Positions 1 through 9,354 of a DNA stretch of 64,000 nt are shown here, piece after piece. The DNA is from Gammaproteobacteria bacterium. Its GTDB lineage: Bacteria; Pseudomonadota; Gammaproteobacteria; Steroidobacterales; Rariloculaceae. Under the pieces are notes generated by a model. That model saw only the letters and a program-made list of their open reading frames with translations, was not told the origin of the DNA and did not search any database. Each line of letters opens with the position of its first letter. The first letter of the stretch is position 1. The DNA lies in the NCBI GenBank assembly GCA_017577365.1, contig PKRJ01000008.1, positions 16,847 through 80,846 of the forward strand, given 5' to 3'. Both the position numbers and the translations under genes were made by a program.

Positions 1-154
1 CCCGAAGGGCCTCGTCCTCCGTCACCGTGATGAAGGCGTTCAAGGCCGGGTCGTGTCGCGCGATCCGGTCGAGAAAGTGCCGCGTCAGCTCGACGGCGGA
101 AATGCGCCGAGCGCGCAGGGCTTCTGCCAATTGTGCAATCGTCGAGTCGTGCAT
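1..154 (-). CDS. gatA: Asp/Glu-tRNA amidotransferase subunit A, N-terminal fragment
   Basis: The first 51 codons of an amidase-type protein, cut by the window edge. The start ATG is at 152-154 on the minus strand and the product begins MHDSTIAQLAEALRARR, continuing with the family pattern in which a helix leads to LTRHFLDRIARHDPALNAF. GatA releases ammonia from glutamine and amidates Glu-tRNA(Gln) or Asp-tRNA(Asn) in the GatCAB complex. It follows gatC on the same strand, the usual gatCAB order. The catalytic Ser-cisSer-Lys residues lie outside the window, so the call rests on the N-terminus and the context. Confidence 0.85.
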   Translation of the reverse strand, partial: MHDSTIAQLAEALRARRISAVELTRHFLDRIARHDPALNAFITVTEDEALR

Positions 155-260
155 TCGTTCGGTTTCCGACGGGCCTTACGGGCGGACGGAGCTCACGGGG
201 TCCGGGGAGAGGGGCCGACAGAACGGAGAGAGAAGGCAAGGCCCTCTCGCTCGGAGCCCG

Positions 261-548
261 TCACTCGATGACTTTCGGGACCAGATATAGCCCTCGCTCG
301 ACGGCCGGCGCGTTCCGTTGGTAGAGCTCCCGCAGGTTGGTCTCGGTCACGACATCGTCGCGAAGCCGTTGCGGCCGATCGAGCGGGTGGGCCATCGGCT
401 CGACGCCGTCGGTCGGCACGGCCGAGAGCTGGCTCACCATGTCGACGATGTCGGAGAGCTTCTTCGCGACGTCGCCGATCTCGTCGGCGTCGATCTCGAG
501 CCGCGCGAGCTCGCAAAGCTTGTCGATATCCTGTTCAGCGAGAGACAT
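261..548 (-). CDS. gatC: Asp/Glu-tRNA amidotransferase subunit C
   Basis: 95 residues, the normal GatC length. The N-terminus MSLAEQDIDKLCELARLEI and the internal LSDIVDMVSQL and GVEPMAHPL patterns are typical of the family. GatC stabilises the GatA-GatB heterodimer that converts Glu-tRNA(Gln)/Asp-tRNA(Asn) to the amidated forms in the cytoplasm. It is the first gene of a minus-strand gatCA(B) operon and lies back to back with mreB, an arrangement common in Gammaproteobacteria. About 106 bp separate its stop from gatA. Confidence 0.95.
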   Translation of the reverse strand: MSLAEQDIDKLCELARLEIDADEIGDVAKKLSDIVDMVSQLSAVPTDGVEPMAHPLDRPQRLRDDVVTETNLRELYQRNAPAVERGLYLVPKVIE

Positions 549-579
549 CGAGTCATCCGAGTGACGAATATCTCATTAG

Positions 580-607
580 ACTATACACTTCGCTTGCCGA
601 TTGTCCC
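580..607 (-). promoter_or_regulatory. Possible sigma-70 promoter of gatCA
   Basis: Reading the minus strand, GGGACA (complement of 602-607) and TATAGT (complement of 580-585) are separated by 16 bases. They match TTGACA and TATAAT at four and five positions. The box lies about 30 bp upstream of the gatC start, in the divergent gatC/mreB region. I could not find an equally good box for mreB. Confidence 0.4.
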
Positions 608-656
608 ACCCGTTGCTAAAGTCGCCGCACGTTTTTCCCCCGCGGCTTGACGCTCG

Positions 657-1700
657 ATGTTAAAGAGCTTTCTCGGGTATTTCTCGAACGACATGTCCAT
701 CGACCTCGGGACGGCGAATACGCTGATCTACGTCCGAGGCCGCGGGATCGTACTGAACGAGCCTTCCGTCGTCGCGATTCGTGAAGAGCCTGGGCGAGGC
801 GGTAAGGTGCTCGAGGCCGTCGGCACCGAAGCGAAGAATATGCTCGGGCGCACGCCGGGGCACATCACCGCGATCCGGCCGTTGAAGGACGGCGTCATCG
901 CCGACTTCAACGTCACCGAGAAGATGCTCCAGTACTTTATCAAGAAGGCGCACGGTTCGCGCTACTTCAGACCGAGCCCGCGTGTACTTATATGTGTCCC
1001 GTACGGCTCGACGCAGGTCGAGCGTCGGGCGATCCGCGAATCCGCCGAAGGTGCCGGTGCGCGGAAGGTCTATCTCGTCGAAGAGCCGATGGCGGCGGCG
1101 ATGGGGGCCGGCATGCCGGTCCACGAGGCGCGCGGCTCGATGGTGCTCGATATCGGCGGCGGAACGTCCGAGGTCGCGGTGATCTCGCTGAACGGCATCG
1201 TCTATGCCGCGTCGGTCCGGATCGGCGGAGACCGCTTCGACGAGGCGATCACGAACTACGTGCGGCGGAACTACGGCATCCTGATCGGCGAGGCGACGGC
1301 CGAGCGCATCAAGCACGAGATCGGCTCGGCCTATCCCGGCCGGGAGGTCAAGGAGATCTCGGTCAAAGGCCGAAACCTCTCCGAAGGCGTCCCGCGTGCG
1401 TTCACGTTGAACAGCAACGAGATCCTGGAAGCGCTACAGGAGCCCTTGCAAGGGATCGTGGGAGCGGTCAAAGTCGCGCTCGAGCAGACGCCGCCGGAGC
1501 TCGGCGCCGACGTCGCGGAGCGCGGCATCGTGCTGACCGGCGGCGGGGCGCTTCTGACCGACATCGACAAGCTGCTCACCGAGGAGACCGGCTTGCCGGT
1601 GGTCGTGGCCGACGATCCGCTGACCTGCGTCGCGCGGGGCGGCGGGCGAATTCTGGAGCTGTTGGACGAGTACGGGCCGGGCGCGTTCGCAGTGGAGTGA
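657..1700 (+). CDS. mreB: Rod-shape-determining actin homologue MreB
   Basis: 347 residues, the standard MreB length. The actin-fold phosphate-1 loop is seen in DLGTANTLIY (about 17-26), phosphate-2 in LDIGGGTSEVAV (about 164-175), and the C-terminal adenosine motif in GIVLTGGGALL. MreB forms membrane-associated ATP-dependent filaments that direct the elongasome (MreC, MreD, PBP2, RodA), all encoded just downstream on the same strand. ATG 657 is used; no strong Shine-Dalgarno is visible. Confidence 0.98.
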   Translation: MLKSFLGYFSNDMSIDLGTANTLIYVRGRGIVLNEPSVVAIREEPGRGGKVLEAVGTEAKNMLGRTPGHITAIRPLKDGVIADFNVTEKMLQYFIKKAHGSRYFRPSPRVLICVPYGSTQVERRAIRESAEGAGARKVYLVEEPMAAAMGAGMPVHEARGSMVLDIGGGTSEVAVISLNGIVYAASVRIGGDRFDEAITNYVRRNYGILIGEATAERIKHEIGSAYPGREVKEISVKGRNLSEGVPRAFTLNSNEILEALQEPLQGIVGAVKVALEQTPPELGADVAERGIVLTGGGALLTDIDKLLTEETGLPVVVADDPLTCVARGGGRILELLDEYGPGAFAVE

Positions 1701-1795
1701 GCGGCCGCCGAGGAGTGGGCTGAGCAGAAGCGGGCCTGGGCCCGGCAACGAACAAGGGACCCTCGGGGGGGAGCTGCATCGCGGCGGCAGCGAGA

Positions 1796-2797
1796 ATGGG
1801 CGCTCCAGGCAAAGCATCGACGGGTATCGGACGCGGCGGCTCGCTCGGGGTCCGCTGCCTCCTGCTCTCGATCGTCGCGTGCACGGCGATGGTCGTCGAT
1901 CGACGCACCCCCTACCTCGAACCGGTCCGCGACGCGCTTTCGCTCGTCGTCTATCCCGTGCAGCTCGCGGTCGATACCCCGTCTCGAGCGTGGCGCTGGG
2001 CTTCGGAATCCCTCGCCGAGCGCGCCGCGTTGCTCGAGGAAAACCGCCGTCTCAAGCGTGAGCTGCTCTACTCGAGCGCCCGACTCCAGCGGCTCGAAGC
2101 GCTCGAAGCCGAGAACGCGCGGCTGCGCGAGCTGCTCGATTCGACCGCCCAGATCACGGATCGCGTGCTCGTCGCCGAGATCCTCGCGGTCGACCTCGAT
2201 CCGTATCGGCAGCGTTTCATGGTGAACCGCGGCTCGCTCGACGGCGCCTACGTCGGTCAGGCGTTGCTCGATGCCAACGGGATCGTCGGTCAGCTCGTCG
2301 ACGTGTCGCCGATGACCGCCGAAGCCGTGCTGATCACCGATGCCGACCACGCCGTGCCGGTCGTCGTCAACCGCAACGGCCTGCGCACGATCGCGGTCGG
2401 GACGGGCGATGCCGGCCGTCTCCGTCTGCCGTATTTGACGAACAGCGCCGACATCGAGGTCGGCGACCTTCTGCTCTCGTCCGGCCTCGGCGGCGTCTTC
2501 CCGGCCGGCTATCCGGTGGGACGGGTCATCGAGGTGCGGCGCCGGCCGGGGCAATCGTTCGCCGACGTGATCGCCGAGCCCGCCGCGGCGCTCGACCGCG
2601 ACCGCGAGGTGCTGCTCGTGTGGACGAACGACGACGTGACCGGGCTCGCCGACGCGCGACCCGCGGGCCGCCTGCGCGCTCGAGTCGCCGCGCCGCCGGC
2701 CGACGCGGCCGAGCCGGACGGCGACGGCGCGTCGCCCGATGCGCCGTCCGAGGTCGAGACCGACGCACGCGTCGCGGACGTCAGGAGCGAGCCGTGA
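1796..2797 (+). CDS. mreC: Rod-shape-determining protein MreC
   Basis: 333 residues. It has an N-terminal membrane segment after a short cytoplasmic tail, then a coiled coil (about residues 65-120, ELLYSSARLQRLEALEAENARLRELL) and the paired beta-barrel MreC domain (about 120-280), with the family motif LLLSSGLGGVFPAGYPVG. The C-terminal tail of about 50 residues is acidic and alanine-rich and probably disordered. MreC is the periplasmic scaffold that links MreB/MreD to PBP2. Its stop codon overlaps the GTG start of mreD. Confidence 0.96.
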   Translation: MGAPGKASTGIGRGGSLGVRCLLLSIVACTAMVVDRRTPYLEPVRDALSLVVYPVQLAVDTPSRAWRWASESLAERAALLEENRRLKRELLYSSARLQRLEALEAENARLRELLDSTAQITDRVLVAEILAVDLDPYRQRFMVNRGSLDGAYVGQALLDANGIVGQLVDVSPMTAEAVLITDADHAVPVVVNRNGLRTIAVGTGDAGRLRLPYLTNSADIEVGDLLLSSGLGGVFPAGYPVGRVIEVRRRPGQSFADVIAEPAAALDRDREVLLVWTNDDVTGLADARPAGRLRARVAAPPADAAEPDGDGASPDAPSEVETDARVADVRSEP

Positions 2798-3264
2798 GAT
2801 TCGCGCCGATCCTGACGCTGCTCCTCGCCATCGTGCTCGCCGCGATGCCGCTGCCCGGTGCGGTCGCCCAGTTCAAGCCGGACTGGGTCGCGGTGACGAT
2901 GATCTTCTGGGCGCTGGCTTCGCCGCCCGCTTTCGGGCTTGTGACGGCCCTCGTCGTCGGCCTCATGCTCGATGTGCTATCGGGTGCGTTGCTCGGACAG
3001 CACGGGTTCGGCCTGATGCTCATCGTCTATCTGTGTCGCAAGTTCCGGCCGCGGCTGCGCGCCTTCCCTGCGCTGCAGTCGACGCTCGTCGTGGCCGCGC
3101 TGCTCGCGTTGAACGAGTTCCTGCTGCTCTGGATCGACGGCGTATCGGGCCGGACCGTGCCGATCGGCGAGCGCTGGGGACCCGTCGCGAGCGGCACGCT
3201 GCTTTGGCTTCTCGTGTGGTCGACGTTCGATCACGGCAGCGAGCAAGCGCCGGCGAGGCTCTGA
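2794..3264 (+). CDS. mreD: Rod-shape-determining protein MreD
   Basis: 156 residues from GTG 2794, which overlaps the mreC stop (GTGA) and so fixes the start by translational coupling. The protein is almost entirely hydrophobic, with about five membrane helices, as expected for MreD. The pattern KPDWVAVTMIFWAL followed by GLMLDVLSGALLGQHGF is the family hallmark. MreD is the inner-membrane partner of MreC in the elongation complex. Confidence 0.95.
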   Translation: MRFAPILTLLLAIVLAAMPLPGAVAQFKPDWVAVTMIFWALASPPAFGLVTALVVGLMLDVLSGALLGQHGFGLMLIVYLCRKFRPRLRAFPALQSTLVVAALLALNEFLLLWIDGVSGRTVPIGERWGPVASGTLLWLLVWSTFDHGSEQAPARL

Positions 3265-3270
3265 GTCGCG

Positions 3271-5199
3271 ATGCCGAAGCGATCCCCGACACTCAAGGAC
3301 CACTGGCGCGAGCAGCGGCTGTTCCTCTCGCGCGTCGCCGCTTCAGCCGTCGTCGTGCTGCTCCTGACCGCGGTGCTCGTCGGGCGTCTCGTTCAGCTTC
3401 AGGTCTTCGACTACCAGCGTTTCAGCGAGCTTTCGCAGGACAACCGGCTGCGCATCGAGCCGCTGCCGCCGACGCGCGGGCTGATCTACGACCGTAACGG
3501 CGTCGTGATCGCCGAGAACCTGCCGACGTGGCAGCTCGTCGCGATCCCGGAGCAGATCGCCGACCTCGACGCCGTGCTGCGCGACCTCGCCGCGCTCGGG
3601 CTCGTCGACGAGGGCGAGCACCAGACGCTCGTGGATCTGATCCGCTCGCATCGCGGCTTCGAGCGCGTGAAGCTGCGCAACCTGACGGAGGCCGAGGCGG
3701 CGCGCTTCGCCGTGCGCCGGCACCGATTCCCCGGCATCGACATTCAGGAAGGCCTCGTCCGCTACTACCCGTTCGGGCCCGCGAGCGCGCACGCGGTCGG
3801 CTACGTCGGCAGCATCAGCCAGTCCGATCTCGAGCGCATCGACCGGCGCAACTACGCGGGCACGTCGCATATCGGCAAGACGGGCATCGAACGGACCTAC
3901 GAGGACGTGCTGCATGGCGAGGTCGGCTACCGCCAGCAGGTCGTCAATGCGCGCGGGCGCGTGCTGCTCGATCCGGCGGAAGAGGAAGGCGCGGTCGCGG
4001 GGCTCGAGACGAAGTGGCCCGTGCCGGGCCGCAACGTCGTGTTGTCGCTCGACATGCGTCTTCAGCTCGCGACGTACGAGGCACTGCTCGGCTCGCGCGG
4101 CGCGGCCGTCGCGATCGACCCGCGCAACGGCGACGTCCTGGCGCTCGTCAGCGTGCCGGCCTTCGATCCGAACAGGCTGGCCGCCGGGCTCTCGCGCTCG
4201 GACTTCGCCGCGCTTCAGGCCGACAACGACCGTCCGCTCTTCAATCGCGCGCTGGCCGGCCGTTATCCGCCGGGATCGACGATCAAGCCGTTCTTGGGCT
4301 TCGCCGCGCTGCATTACGAGAAACGGACGGAGCACGATCGCACGTATTGCCCCGGGTTCTTCCGTCTGCCGGGCAACACGCACCGTTATCGGGACTGGCG
4401 GCCGCAGGGTCACGGCAGCCTCGATCTGCGCGACGCGATCGTGCAGTCCTGCGACGTCTACTTCTATCAGCTCGCGGTCGACCTCGGCATCGAGCGGATG
4501 GCGGGCACGCTGCTCTCCTTCGGCTTCGGGCCGCCGACCGGAATCGACATCAACGGCGAGATCGGCGGCGTCGTCCCCTCGCCCGAATGGAAGCGCGCGC
4601 AGCCGCAGTTCAAGCGCCCGGAGGACAAGGTCTGGTTCCCCGGCGAGACCGTCATCGCGGGCATCGGCCAAGGCTACATGCTCGTCACGCCGCTGCAGCT
4701 CGCGCACGCGACCGCGACGCTCGCCGCCCGCGGCGCACGCTTCCGCCCGCGCCTGATGATCGGCACGGAGGACACGTTCGAGGGCCGCTTCACGTACGTC
4801 GAGCCGGAACCGCTGCCGTCGGTCGAGATGGACGACGCCGATTGGGAGATCGTGAACGATGCGATGATCGGCGTGACGCGCGACCCGCGCGGCACGGCCC
4901 GCACGCCGCTCGCCGGCACCGACTATGTCGTCGCCGGCAAGACCGGCACGTCGCAAGTCTTCACGGTCGCGCAAGAAGCGAAGTACAACGAGGAAGAGAT
5001 CGACGAGCGCTTGCGCGACCACGGCCTTTTCATCGCGTACGCTCCCGCGGAGTCGCCGGAGATCGCGGTCGCGGTCGTCGTCGAGAACGGCGGCGGCGGC
5101 AGCCGGGCGGCCGCGCCGGTCGCGCGCAAGATCCTCGACGCGTACTTCGCGGCGCGGGGAACGGGTGTTGTCGAGGACTATGTCGCTCTCCAGCGTTGA
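3271..5199 (+). CDS. mrdA: Penicillin-binding protein 2, elongasome transpeptidase
   Basis: 642 residues, close to other PBP2 proteins. A single N-terminal membrane anchor (about 20-45) is followed by the PBP dimerisation domain and the transpeptidase domain. The active-site motifs are visible: the SxxK serine in PPGSTIKPF, the SxN-equivalent SCD in VQSCDVYFY, and KTG in VAGKTGTSQ. It crosslinks peptidoglycan during lateral growth with the RodA polymerase. The gene overlaps rodA by 20 bp, supporting co-translation of the pair. Confidence 0.97.
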   Translation: MPKRSPTLKDHWREQRLFLSRVAASAVVVLLLTAVLVGRLVQLQVFDYQRFSELSQDNRLRIEPLPPTRGLIYDRNGVVIAENLPTWQLVAIPEQIADLDAVLRDLAALGLVDEGEHQTLVDLIRSHRGFERVKLRNLTEAEAARFAVRRHRFPGIDIQEGLVRYYPFGPASAHAVGYVGSISQSDLERIDRRNYAGTSHIGKTGIERTYEDVLHGEVGYRQQVVNARGRVLLDPAEEEGAVAGLETKWPVPGRNVVLSLDMRLQLATYEALLGSRGAAVAIDPRNGDVLALVSVPAFDPNRLAAGLSRSDFAALQADNDRPLFNRALAGRYPPGSTIKPFLGFAALHYEKRTEHDRTYCPGFFRLPGNTHRYRDWRPQGHGSLDLRDAIVQSCDVYFYQLAVDLGIERMAGTLLSFGFGPPTGIDINGEIGGVVPSPEWKRAQPQFKRPEDKVWFPGETVIAGIGQGYMLVTPLQLAHATATLAARGARFRPRLMIGTEDTFEGRFTYVEPEPLPSVEMDDADWEIVNDAMIGVTRDPRGTARTPLAGTDYVVAGKTGTSQVFTVAQEAKYNEEEIDERLRDHGLFIAYAPAESPEIAVAVVVENGGGGSRAAAPVARKILDAYFAARGTGVVEDYVALQR

Positions 5200-6313
5200 G
5201 TGGGGCGCGAAGCCTCGTAAGGCACTCGGCGCTCCGGGGCTCGGCAAGCTCGTCGTCGACCTGCCGCTGCTGCTGACGCTGATCGCCGTCACCGCCTTCG
5301 GGCTCGTCGTGCTCTACAGCGCCGCGGGCGAGGATCTCGGCCGGGTCGCGCGGCAAGGCGTGCGCGCCGCGCTCGGCTTCGCCGCGTTCTTCGTCATGGC
5401 GCAGATCCAGCCGCGCTATTTCAGGATCTGGTCGCCGTGGCTGTATTGCGTCGTGCTCGGCCTGCTGCTCGCGGTCGCCGTCGAAGGGGAGATCAGCCAG
5501 GGCGCACAGCGCTGGCTCGACATCGGCATCGTGCGTTTCCAGCCTTCCGAGCTCATGAAGCTCGCCGCGCCGATGATGGTCGCGTGGTTCCTGCACGACC
5601 GCACGCTGCCGCCGAGCCTGCCGCAGCTCGTCGTCGTCGTGCTGATCGTCCTCGTGCCCGCGGTCTTGATCGCGCGCCAGCCCGATCTCGGCACGGCGCT
5701 CCTCGTCGTCGCCGCCGGCGGGCTCGTCGTGCTGCTCTCGGGTATCACCGTCCGCTTGATCCTGGCGAGCATCGGCGTGGCGCTCGCGTTCGCGCCCGTT
5801 CTGTGGATCGCGATGCACGACTATCAGCGCGCGCGCGTGCTGACGTTCCTGAATCCGGAATCCGACCCGCTCGGCGCGGGCTACAACATCATCCAGTCGA
5901 AGATCGCGATCGGGTCGGGGCATCTGTTCGGCAAAGGCTGGCTCAACGGCACGCAGGCTCATCTCGAGTTCCTTCCCGAGCGCTCGACGGATTTCATCTT
6001 CGCCGTGATGGCGGAAGAGTTCGGTCTCTTCGGCGTCGTGCTGCTCTTGATTCTGTATCTCGTGCTCGTCGGACGTGGGCTCTACATCGCGATTCAGGCG
6101 CAGGACACGTACACGCGCCTGCTCGCGGGCTCGTTGAGCCTGACCTTCTTCGTTTACGTGTTCGTGAACGCCGGCATGGTCTCGGGCATCCTGCCCGTCG
6201 TCGGCGTGCCGCTGCCGTTGGTGAGCGCCGGCGGCACCTCGATGGTGACCCTGATGGGGTGTTTCGGTATCCTCGCGGCCATTCACGGCCACAGAAAGTT
6301 GCTGCCGGCATGA
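5180..6313 (+). CDS. rodA: SEDS peptidoglycan glycosyltransferase RodA
   Basis: 377 residues from ATG 5180, inside the 3' end of mrdA. The sequence is a polytopic SEDS protein with about ten membrane helices. Family motifs include ARQPDLGTALLV, the segment YNIIQSKIAIGSG and the periplasmic ERSTDFIFAVMAEEFG. RodA polymerises lipid II during elongation with PBP2. The stop TGA overlaps the mltB ATG (ATGA), so mrdA-rodA-mltB are translationally coupled. Confidence 0.96.
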   Translation: MSLSSVEWGAKPRKALGAPGLGKLVVDLPLLLTLIAVTAFGLVVLYSAAGEDLGRVARQGVRAALGFAAFFVMAQIQPRYFRIWSPWLYCVVLGLLLAVAVEGEISQGAQRWLDIGIVRFQPSELMKLAAPMMVAWFLHDRTLPPSLPQLVVVVLIVLVPAVLIARQPDLGTALLVVAAGGLVVLLSGITVRLILASIGVALAFAPVLWIAMHDYQRARVLTFLNPESDPLGAGYNIIQSKIAIGSGHLFGKGWLNGTQAHLEFLPERSTDFIFAVMAEEFGLFGVVLLLILYLVLVGRGLYIAIQAQDTYTRLLAGSLSLTFFVYVFVNAGMVSGILPVVGVPLPLVSAGGTSMVTLMGCFGILAAIHGHRKLLPA

Positions 6314-7329
6314 AGAAGTTCTCTTGCGGTCGTCGGTGCCTGCTGCTCGCCGCGGGCATGCTCGTCGCCGCGACCGGCCGCGCGGAGATCGACGCGGAAG
6401 CCGTCGAGCGCGCGAAACGCGATTTCGTCGCGCGGATGGTCTCGAAGCACGGCTTCGATGCGCAGGACGTCGAGCGGACGCTCGCGAAGGCCGAGATTCA
6501 AGAGAAGATTCTGGAGACGATCGCCCGGCCGGCCGAGCGCGTGTTGCCGTGGCACGAGTACCGTGCGATCTTCCTCACGCCGGAGCGCATCGCCGCGGGC
6601 GTCGAGTTCTGGAACGCGCACGCCGACGATATCGCCGCGGCGAGCGAACGCTACGGCGTGGCGCCGGAGATCGTCGTCGCGATTCTCGGCATCGAAACGT
6701 ATTTCGGCCGACGGATGGGCAGCTGGCGCGTGCTCGACGCGCTCGCCACCCTCGCGTTCGCTTATCCGCCGCGCGCGAGCTTCTTCGCGTCCGAGCTCGA
6801 GTCGTTCCTGCTGCTCGGGCGCGAGGAGGGCATCGAGATTTTCGACCAGCTCGGCTCGTATGCCGGCGCGATGGGAGCGGGGCAGTTCATCCCGTCGAGC
6901 TTTCGCGCGTACGCCGTCGACGGTAACGGTGACGGCCGCCGCGACCTTTGGCACGATCAGCAGGACATCCTCGCGAGCGTCGCGAACTACTTCAAGGCGC
7001 ACGGCTGGAGAGAAGGCGGCCTCGTGGCCGAGCGCGTGGATATCGGCGACGGGTGGTCGGGACACGTGCCCGAGAACCAGATGGACTTGAACCACACGGT
7101 CGGGGCGCTGCGCCGCCTCGGCTACGTGTTGCCGGCCGATCGCGACGACGATACGAAAGCGACCGTTCTCGGGCTCGAGGGGCCGAACGGCGAGACGGAG
7201 TACTGGGTCGGCTATCACAACTTTCGGGTGATCACGCGTTACAACAGGAGCGTGATGTACGCGCTGGCCGCTCACGAGCTGAGCCGCGCGATCGCGGAGG
7301 AGTATCGCGAGGCGCGCGCCGAGCGTTAG
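6310..7329 (+). CDS. mltB: Lytic murein transglycosylase B
   Basis: 339 residues from ATG 6310. A cleavable signal peptide (MKKFSCGRRCLLLAAGMLVAATGRA) lacks a lipobox cysteine, so the product is probably soluble and periplasmic rather than a lipoprotein as in E. coli. The catalytic glutamate is in VVAILGIETYFGR, and MGAGQFIPSSFRAYAVDGNGDG is characteristic of the MltB/SLT fold with its EF-hand-like loop. The enzyme cleaves glycan strands to 1,6-anhydro-MurNAc ends. Confidence 0.93.
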   Translation: MKKFSCGRRCLLLAAGMLVAATGRAEIDAEAVERAKRDFVARMVSKHGFDAQDVERTLAKAEIQEKILETIARPAERVLPWHEYRAIFLTPERIAAGVEFWNAHADDIAAASERYGVAPEIVVAILGIETYFGRRMGSWRVLDALATLAFAYPPRASFFASELESFLLLGREEGIEIFDQLGSYAGAMGAGQFIPSSFRAYAVDGNGDGRRDLWHDQQDILASVANYFKAHGWREGGLVAERVDIGDGWSGHVPENQMDLNHTVGALRRLGYVLPADRDDDTKATVLGLEGPNGETEYWVGYHNFRVITRYNRSVMYALAAHELSRAIAEEYREARAER

Positions 7330-7363
7330 CGGCGCCTCGCGTCGGAGAGGGAGAGCTTCAGGC

Positions 7364-8173
7364 TTGAACGGAACGACGCGACGACTCGGCACGGCCGCGC
7401 TGTGTCTGCTGCTAGCCTCGATACAGTTCGGATGCGCTTCGACGCCGCGGGGCGGGGCCTCCGCGGGATCGGCGACCGAGCGCAGCCCACACGGTAATCC
7501 GCCGTTCTACGAGGTCTTCGGCCGCCGCTACTACGTGCTCGACTCGGCGGAAGGCTACGTCGAGCGCGGCATCGCGTCGTGGTACGGGCGCGAGTTCCAT
7601 CGCCGCAGAACGTCGAGCGGCGAGATGTACGACATGCACGCGATGACCGCGGCGCACAAGACGCTGCCGCTGCCGACCTGGGTGGAGGTCACGAATCTCG
7701 AGAACGGCCGAAAAGTGATCGTGAAGGTGAACGATCGGGGGCCGTTCGTCGGCGATCGAATCATCGATCTGTCGTATGCCGCGGCGAACGCGCTCGACAT
7801 GGTGCGCGCCGGGACGGCGCGCGTCGAGGTGCGGGCGATCGACATGCCCGCCAGTGCCGAGCCCGCCGGACGCCGCGCGGCGCGAGCCGCGCGGCGCGGC
7901 ACGGCCGAGCGAGTGGCGAACGTAGGGAACGCGGGCGCGCGGCGGACCGATGCGCTGTTCATCCAGGTCGGCGCGTTCTCCGAGCCCGCGAACGCCGAGA
8001 AGCTCGTCGAGCGGCTCAGGCGGAGCGGCTTCGACAACGTCTTCGTCGTGTCCGACGATTCGCTGCACCGCGTTCGAGTCGGACCGTTCCACGACGTCGC
8101 CGACTACGATCGCGCGACCGACGGGTTACGCCGCTCGGGGATCGGCGACATGCGCCTCGTCATCGAGCCTTGA
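7364..8173 (+). CDS. rlpA: RlpA-type septal-ring lytic transglycosylase lipoprotein
   Basis: 269 residues from TTG 7364, preceded by GGAGAGGGAGAG. The signal peptide ends at Cys24 (SIQFGC), an atypical lipobox. A double-psi beta-barrel (about 60-150) carries the SWYGREFHRRRTSSGE motif, with the likely catalytic His in AAHKTLP and Asp in NDRGPF. A C-terminal SPOR domain (about 195-269) would bind denuded glycans at the septum. The position between mltB and dacA is the standard gammaproteobacterial context. Confidence 0.93.
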   Translation: MNGTTRRLGTAALCLLLASIQFGCASTPRGGASAGSATERSPHGNPPFYEVFGRRYYVLDSAEGYVERGIASWYGREFHRRRTSSGEMYDMHAMTAAHKTLPLPTWVEVTNLENGRKVIVKVNDRGPFVGDRIIDLSYAAANALDMVRAGTARVEVRAIDMPASAEPAGRRAARAARRGTAERVANVGNAGARRTDALFIQVGAFSEPANAEKLVERLRRSGFDNVFVVSDDSLHRVRVGPFHDVADYDRATDGLRRSGIGDMRLVIEP

Positions 8174-8175
8174 GT

Positions 8176-9354
8176 GTGCGGGCCTCGAAGCGCTCCGTGC
8201 GGGATCGAGCGGTCTGCGCGGCCGTCGTGCTGCTCGCGGCGCTCGCCGCGTCGCTCGCGCGCGCGTCGACCGTCGTAGCGGTCCCCGAGCCGCCGCAGGT
8301 GCCGGCCGGGGCCTTTATCCTGCTCGACCACGTCACCGGCACGGTGCTCGCCGAGCACGACGCGGACGTGCCGCGCCCACCGGCGAGCCTCACGAAGCTG
8401 ATGACCGCCTATCTCGCGTTCGAGGCCCTCGAGCGCGGCGAGATGACGCTCGACGAGCAGGTCGTCGTGAGCAAGAAGGCCTGGCGGATGGGCGGCTCGC
8501 GCATGTTCATCGAGGTCGGCAACGAGGTCGCGGTCGAGGATCTGCTGCGCGGGCTGATCGTGCAGTCCGGCAACGATGCCGCGGTCGCGCTCGCCGAGCG
8601 CATCGCGGGCTCGGAGGAGGCCTTCGTCGCGCTGATGAACGAGAGAGCGGCGTCGCTCGGCATGGCGTCGACGACGTTCCGCAACAGCACGGGTCTTCCC
8701 GCCGCGGGTCACGTCAGCACGGCGCGCGATCTCGCCGTGCTGTCGCGGGCGATCCTCGCCGATTTCCCGGAATTTCGGCCGCTCTTCGCGGAGACGGAGT
8801 TCACCTACAACGGGATTCGCCAGTACAACCGCAATCGCCTGCTCCGCTACGACGACTCCGTCGACGGTCTGAAGACCGGCTATACGTCGACCGCGGGCTA
8901 TTGCGTGGCGCTGACCGCGGAACGCGACGGCATGCGTCTCGTCGCGGTCGTGCTCGGCGCGGAGACGGCCGCCGCGCGCCGGGCTGCCGGCCGCGCGCTG
9001 CTCGACTACGGATTCGAGACGTTCGAGACGCGCAGGCTGTTCGCGAAAGGGGAACCGATTCGAGCGGCGAAGGTCTGGATGGGTGAGGTCGACAGCGCGC
9101 CGCTCGGTGTTGCATGGGATTTGCACGTCACGATCCCGCGCGGCGCTTACGACGCGCTCTCCGCGATCGTGAGCTTTCGAGACGGGCTCATCGCGCCGCT
9201 CGAAGCGGGTGCCGAGACCGGCACCTTGAGCGTCATGCTCGGCGGTCAGCTGCTGTCGGCCGCGCCCGTGGTCGTGCTCGAGCCGGTTTCCCTCGGCGAT
9301 GCATGGACGCGGTTCAAGCACATGCTTCTCTTGCGGTACGGCGGCGATGAGTGA
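8176..9354 (+). CDS. dacA: D-alanyl-D-alanine carboxypeptidase (PBP5/6 type)
   Basis: About 392 residues. GTG 8176 is my choice; TTG 8170, overlapping the rlpA stop, and GTG 8197 are possible, and no clear Shine-Dalgarno decides. A signal peptide ends near ASLARAS. The serine peptidase motifs are SxxK in PASLTKLMTAYL, SxN in QSGNDAAVAL and KTG in GLKTGYTS. A PBP5-type C-terminal beta domain is followed by an amphipathic membrane-anchor helix (WTRFKHMLLLRYGG). It removes the terminal D-Ala from pentapeptides in the periplasm. Confidence 0.94.
   Translation: MRASKRSVRDRAVCAAVVLLAALAASLARASTVVAVPEPPQVPAGAFILLDHVTGTVLAEHDADVPRPPASLTKLMTAYLAFEALERGEMTLDEQVVVSKKAWRMGGSRMFIEVGNEVAVEDLLRGLIVQSGNDAAVALAERIAGSEEAFVALMNERAASLGMASTTFRNSTGLPAAGHVSTARDLAVLSRAILADFPEFRPLFAETEFTYNGIRQYNRNRLLRYDDSVDGLKTGYTSTAGYCVALTAERDGMRLVAVVLGAETAAARRAAGRALLDYGFETFETRRLFAKGEPIRAAKVWMGEVDSAPLGVAWDLHVTIPRGAYDALSAIVSFRDGLIAPLEAGAETGTLSVMLGGQLLSAAPVVVLEPVSLGDAWTRFKHMLLLRYGGDE

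Noticed and set aside
3343..5292. 649-residue open frame antisense to mrdA
   Set aside because: Arg/Asp/Ala-rich shadow frame produced by GC-rich third codon positions; the plus strand carries all PBP2 motifs.
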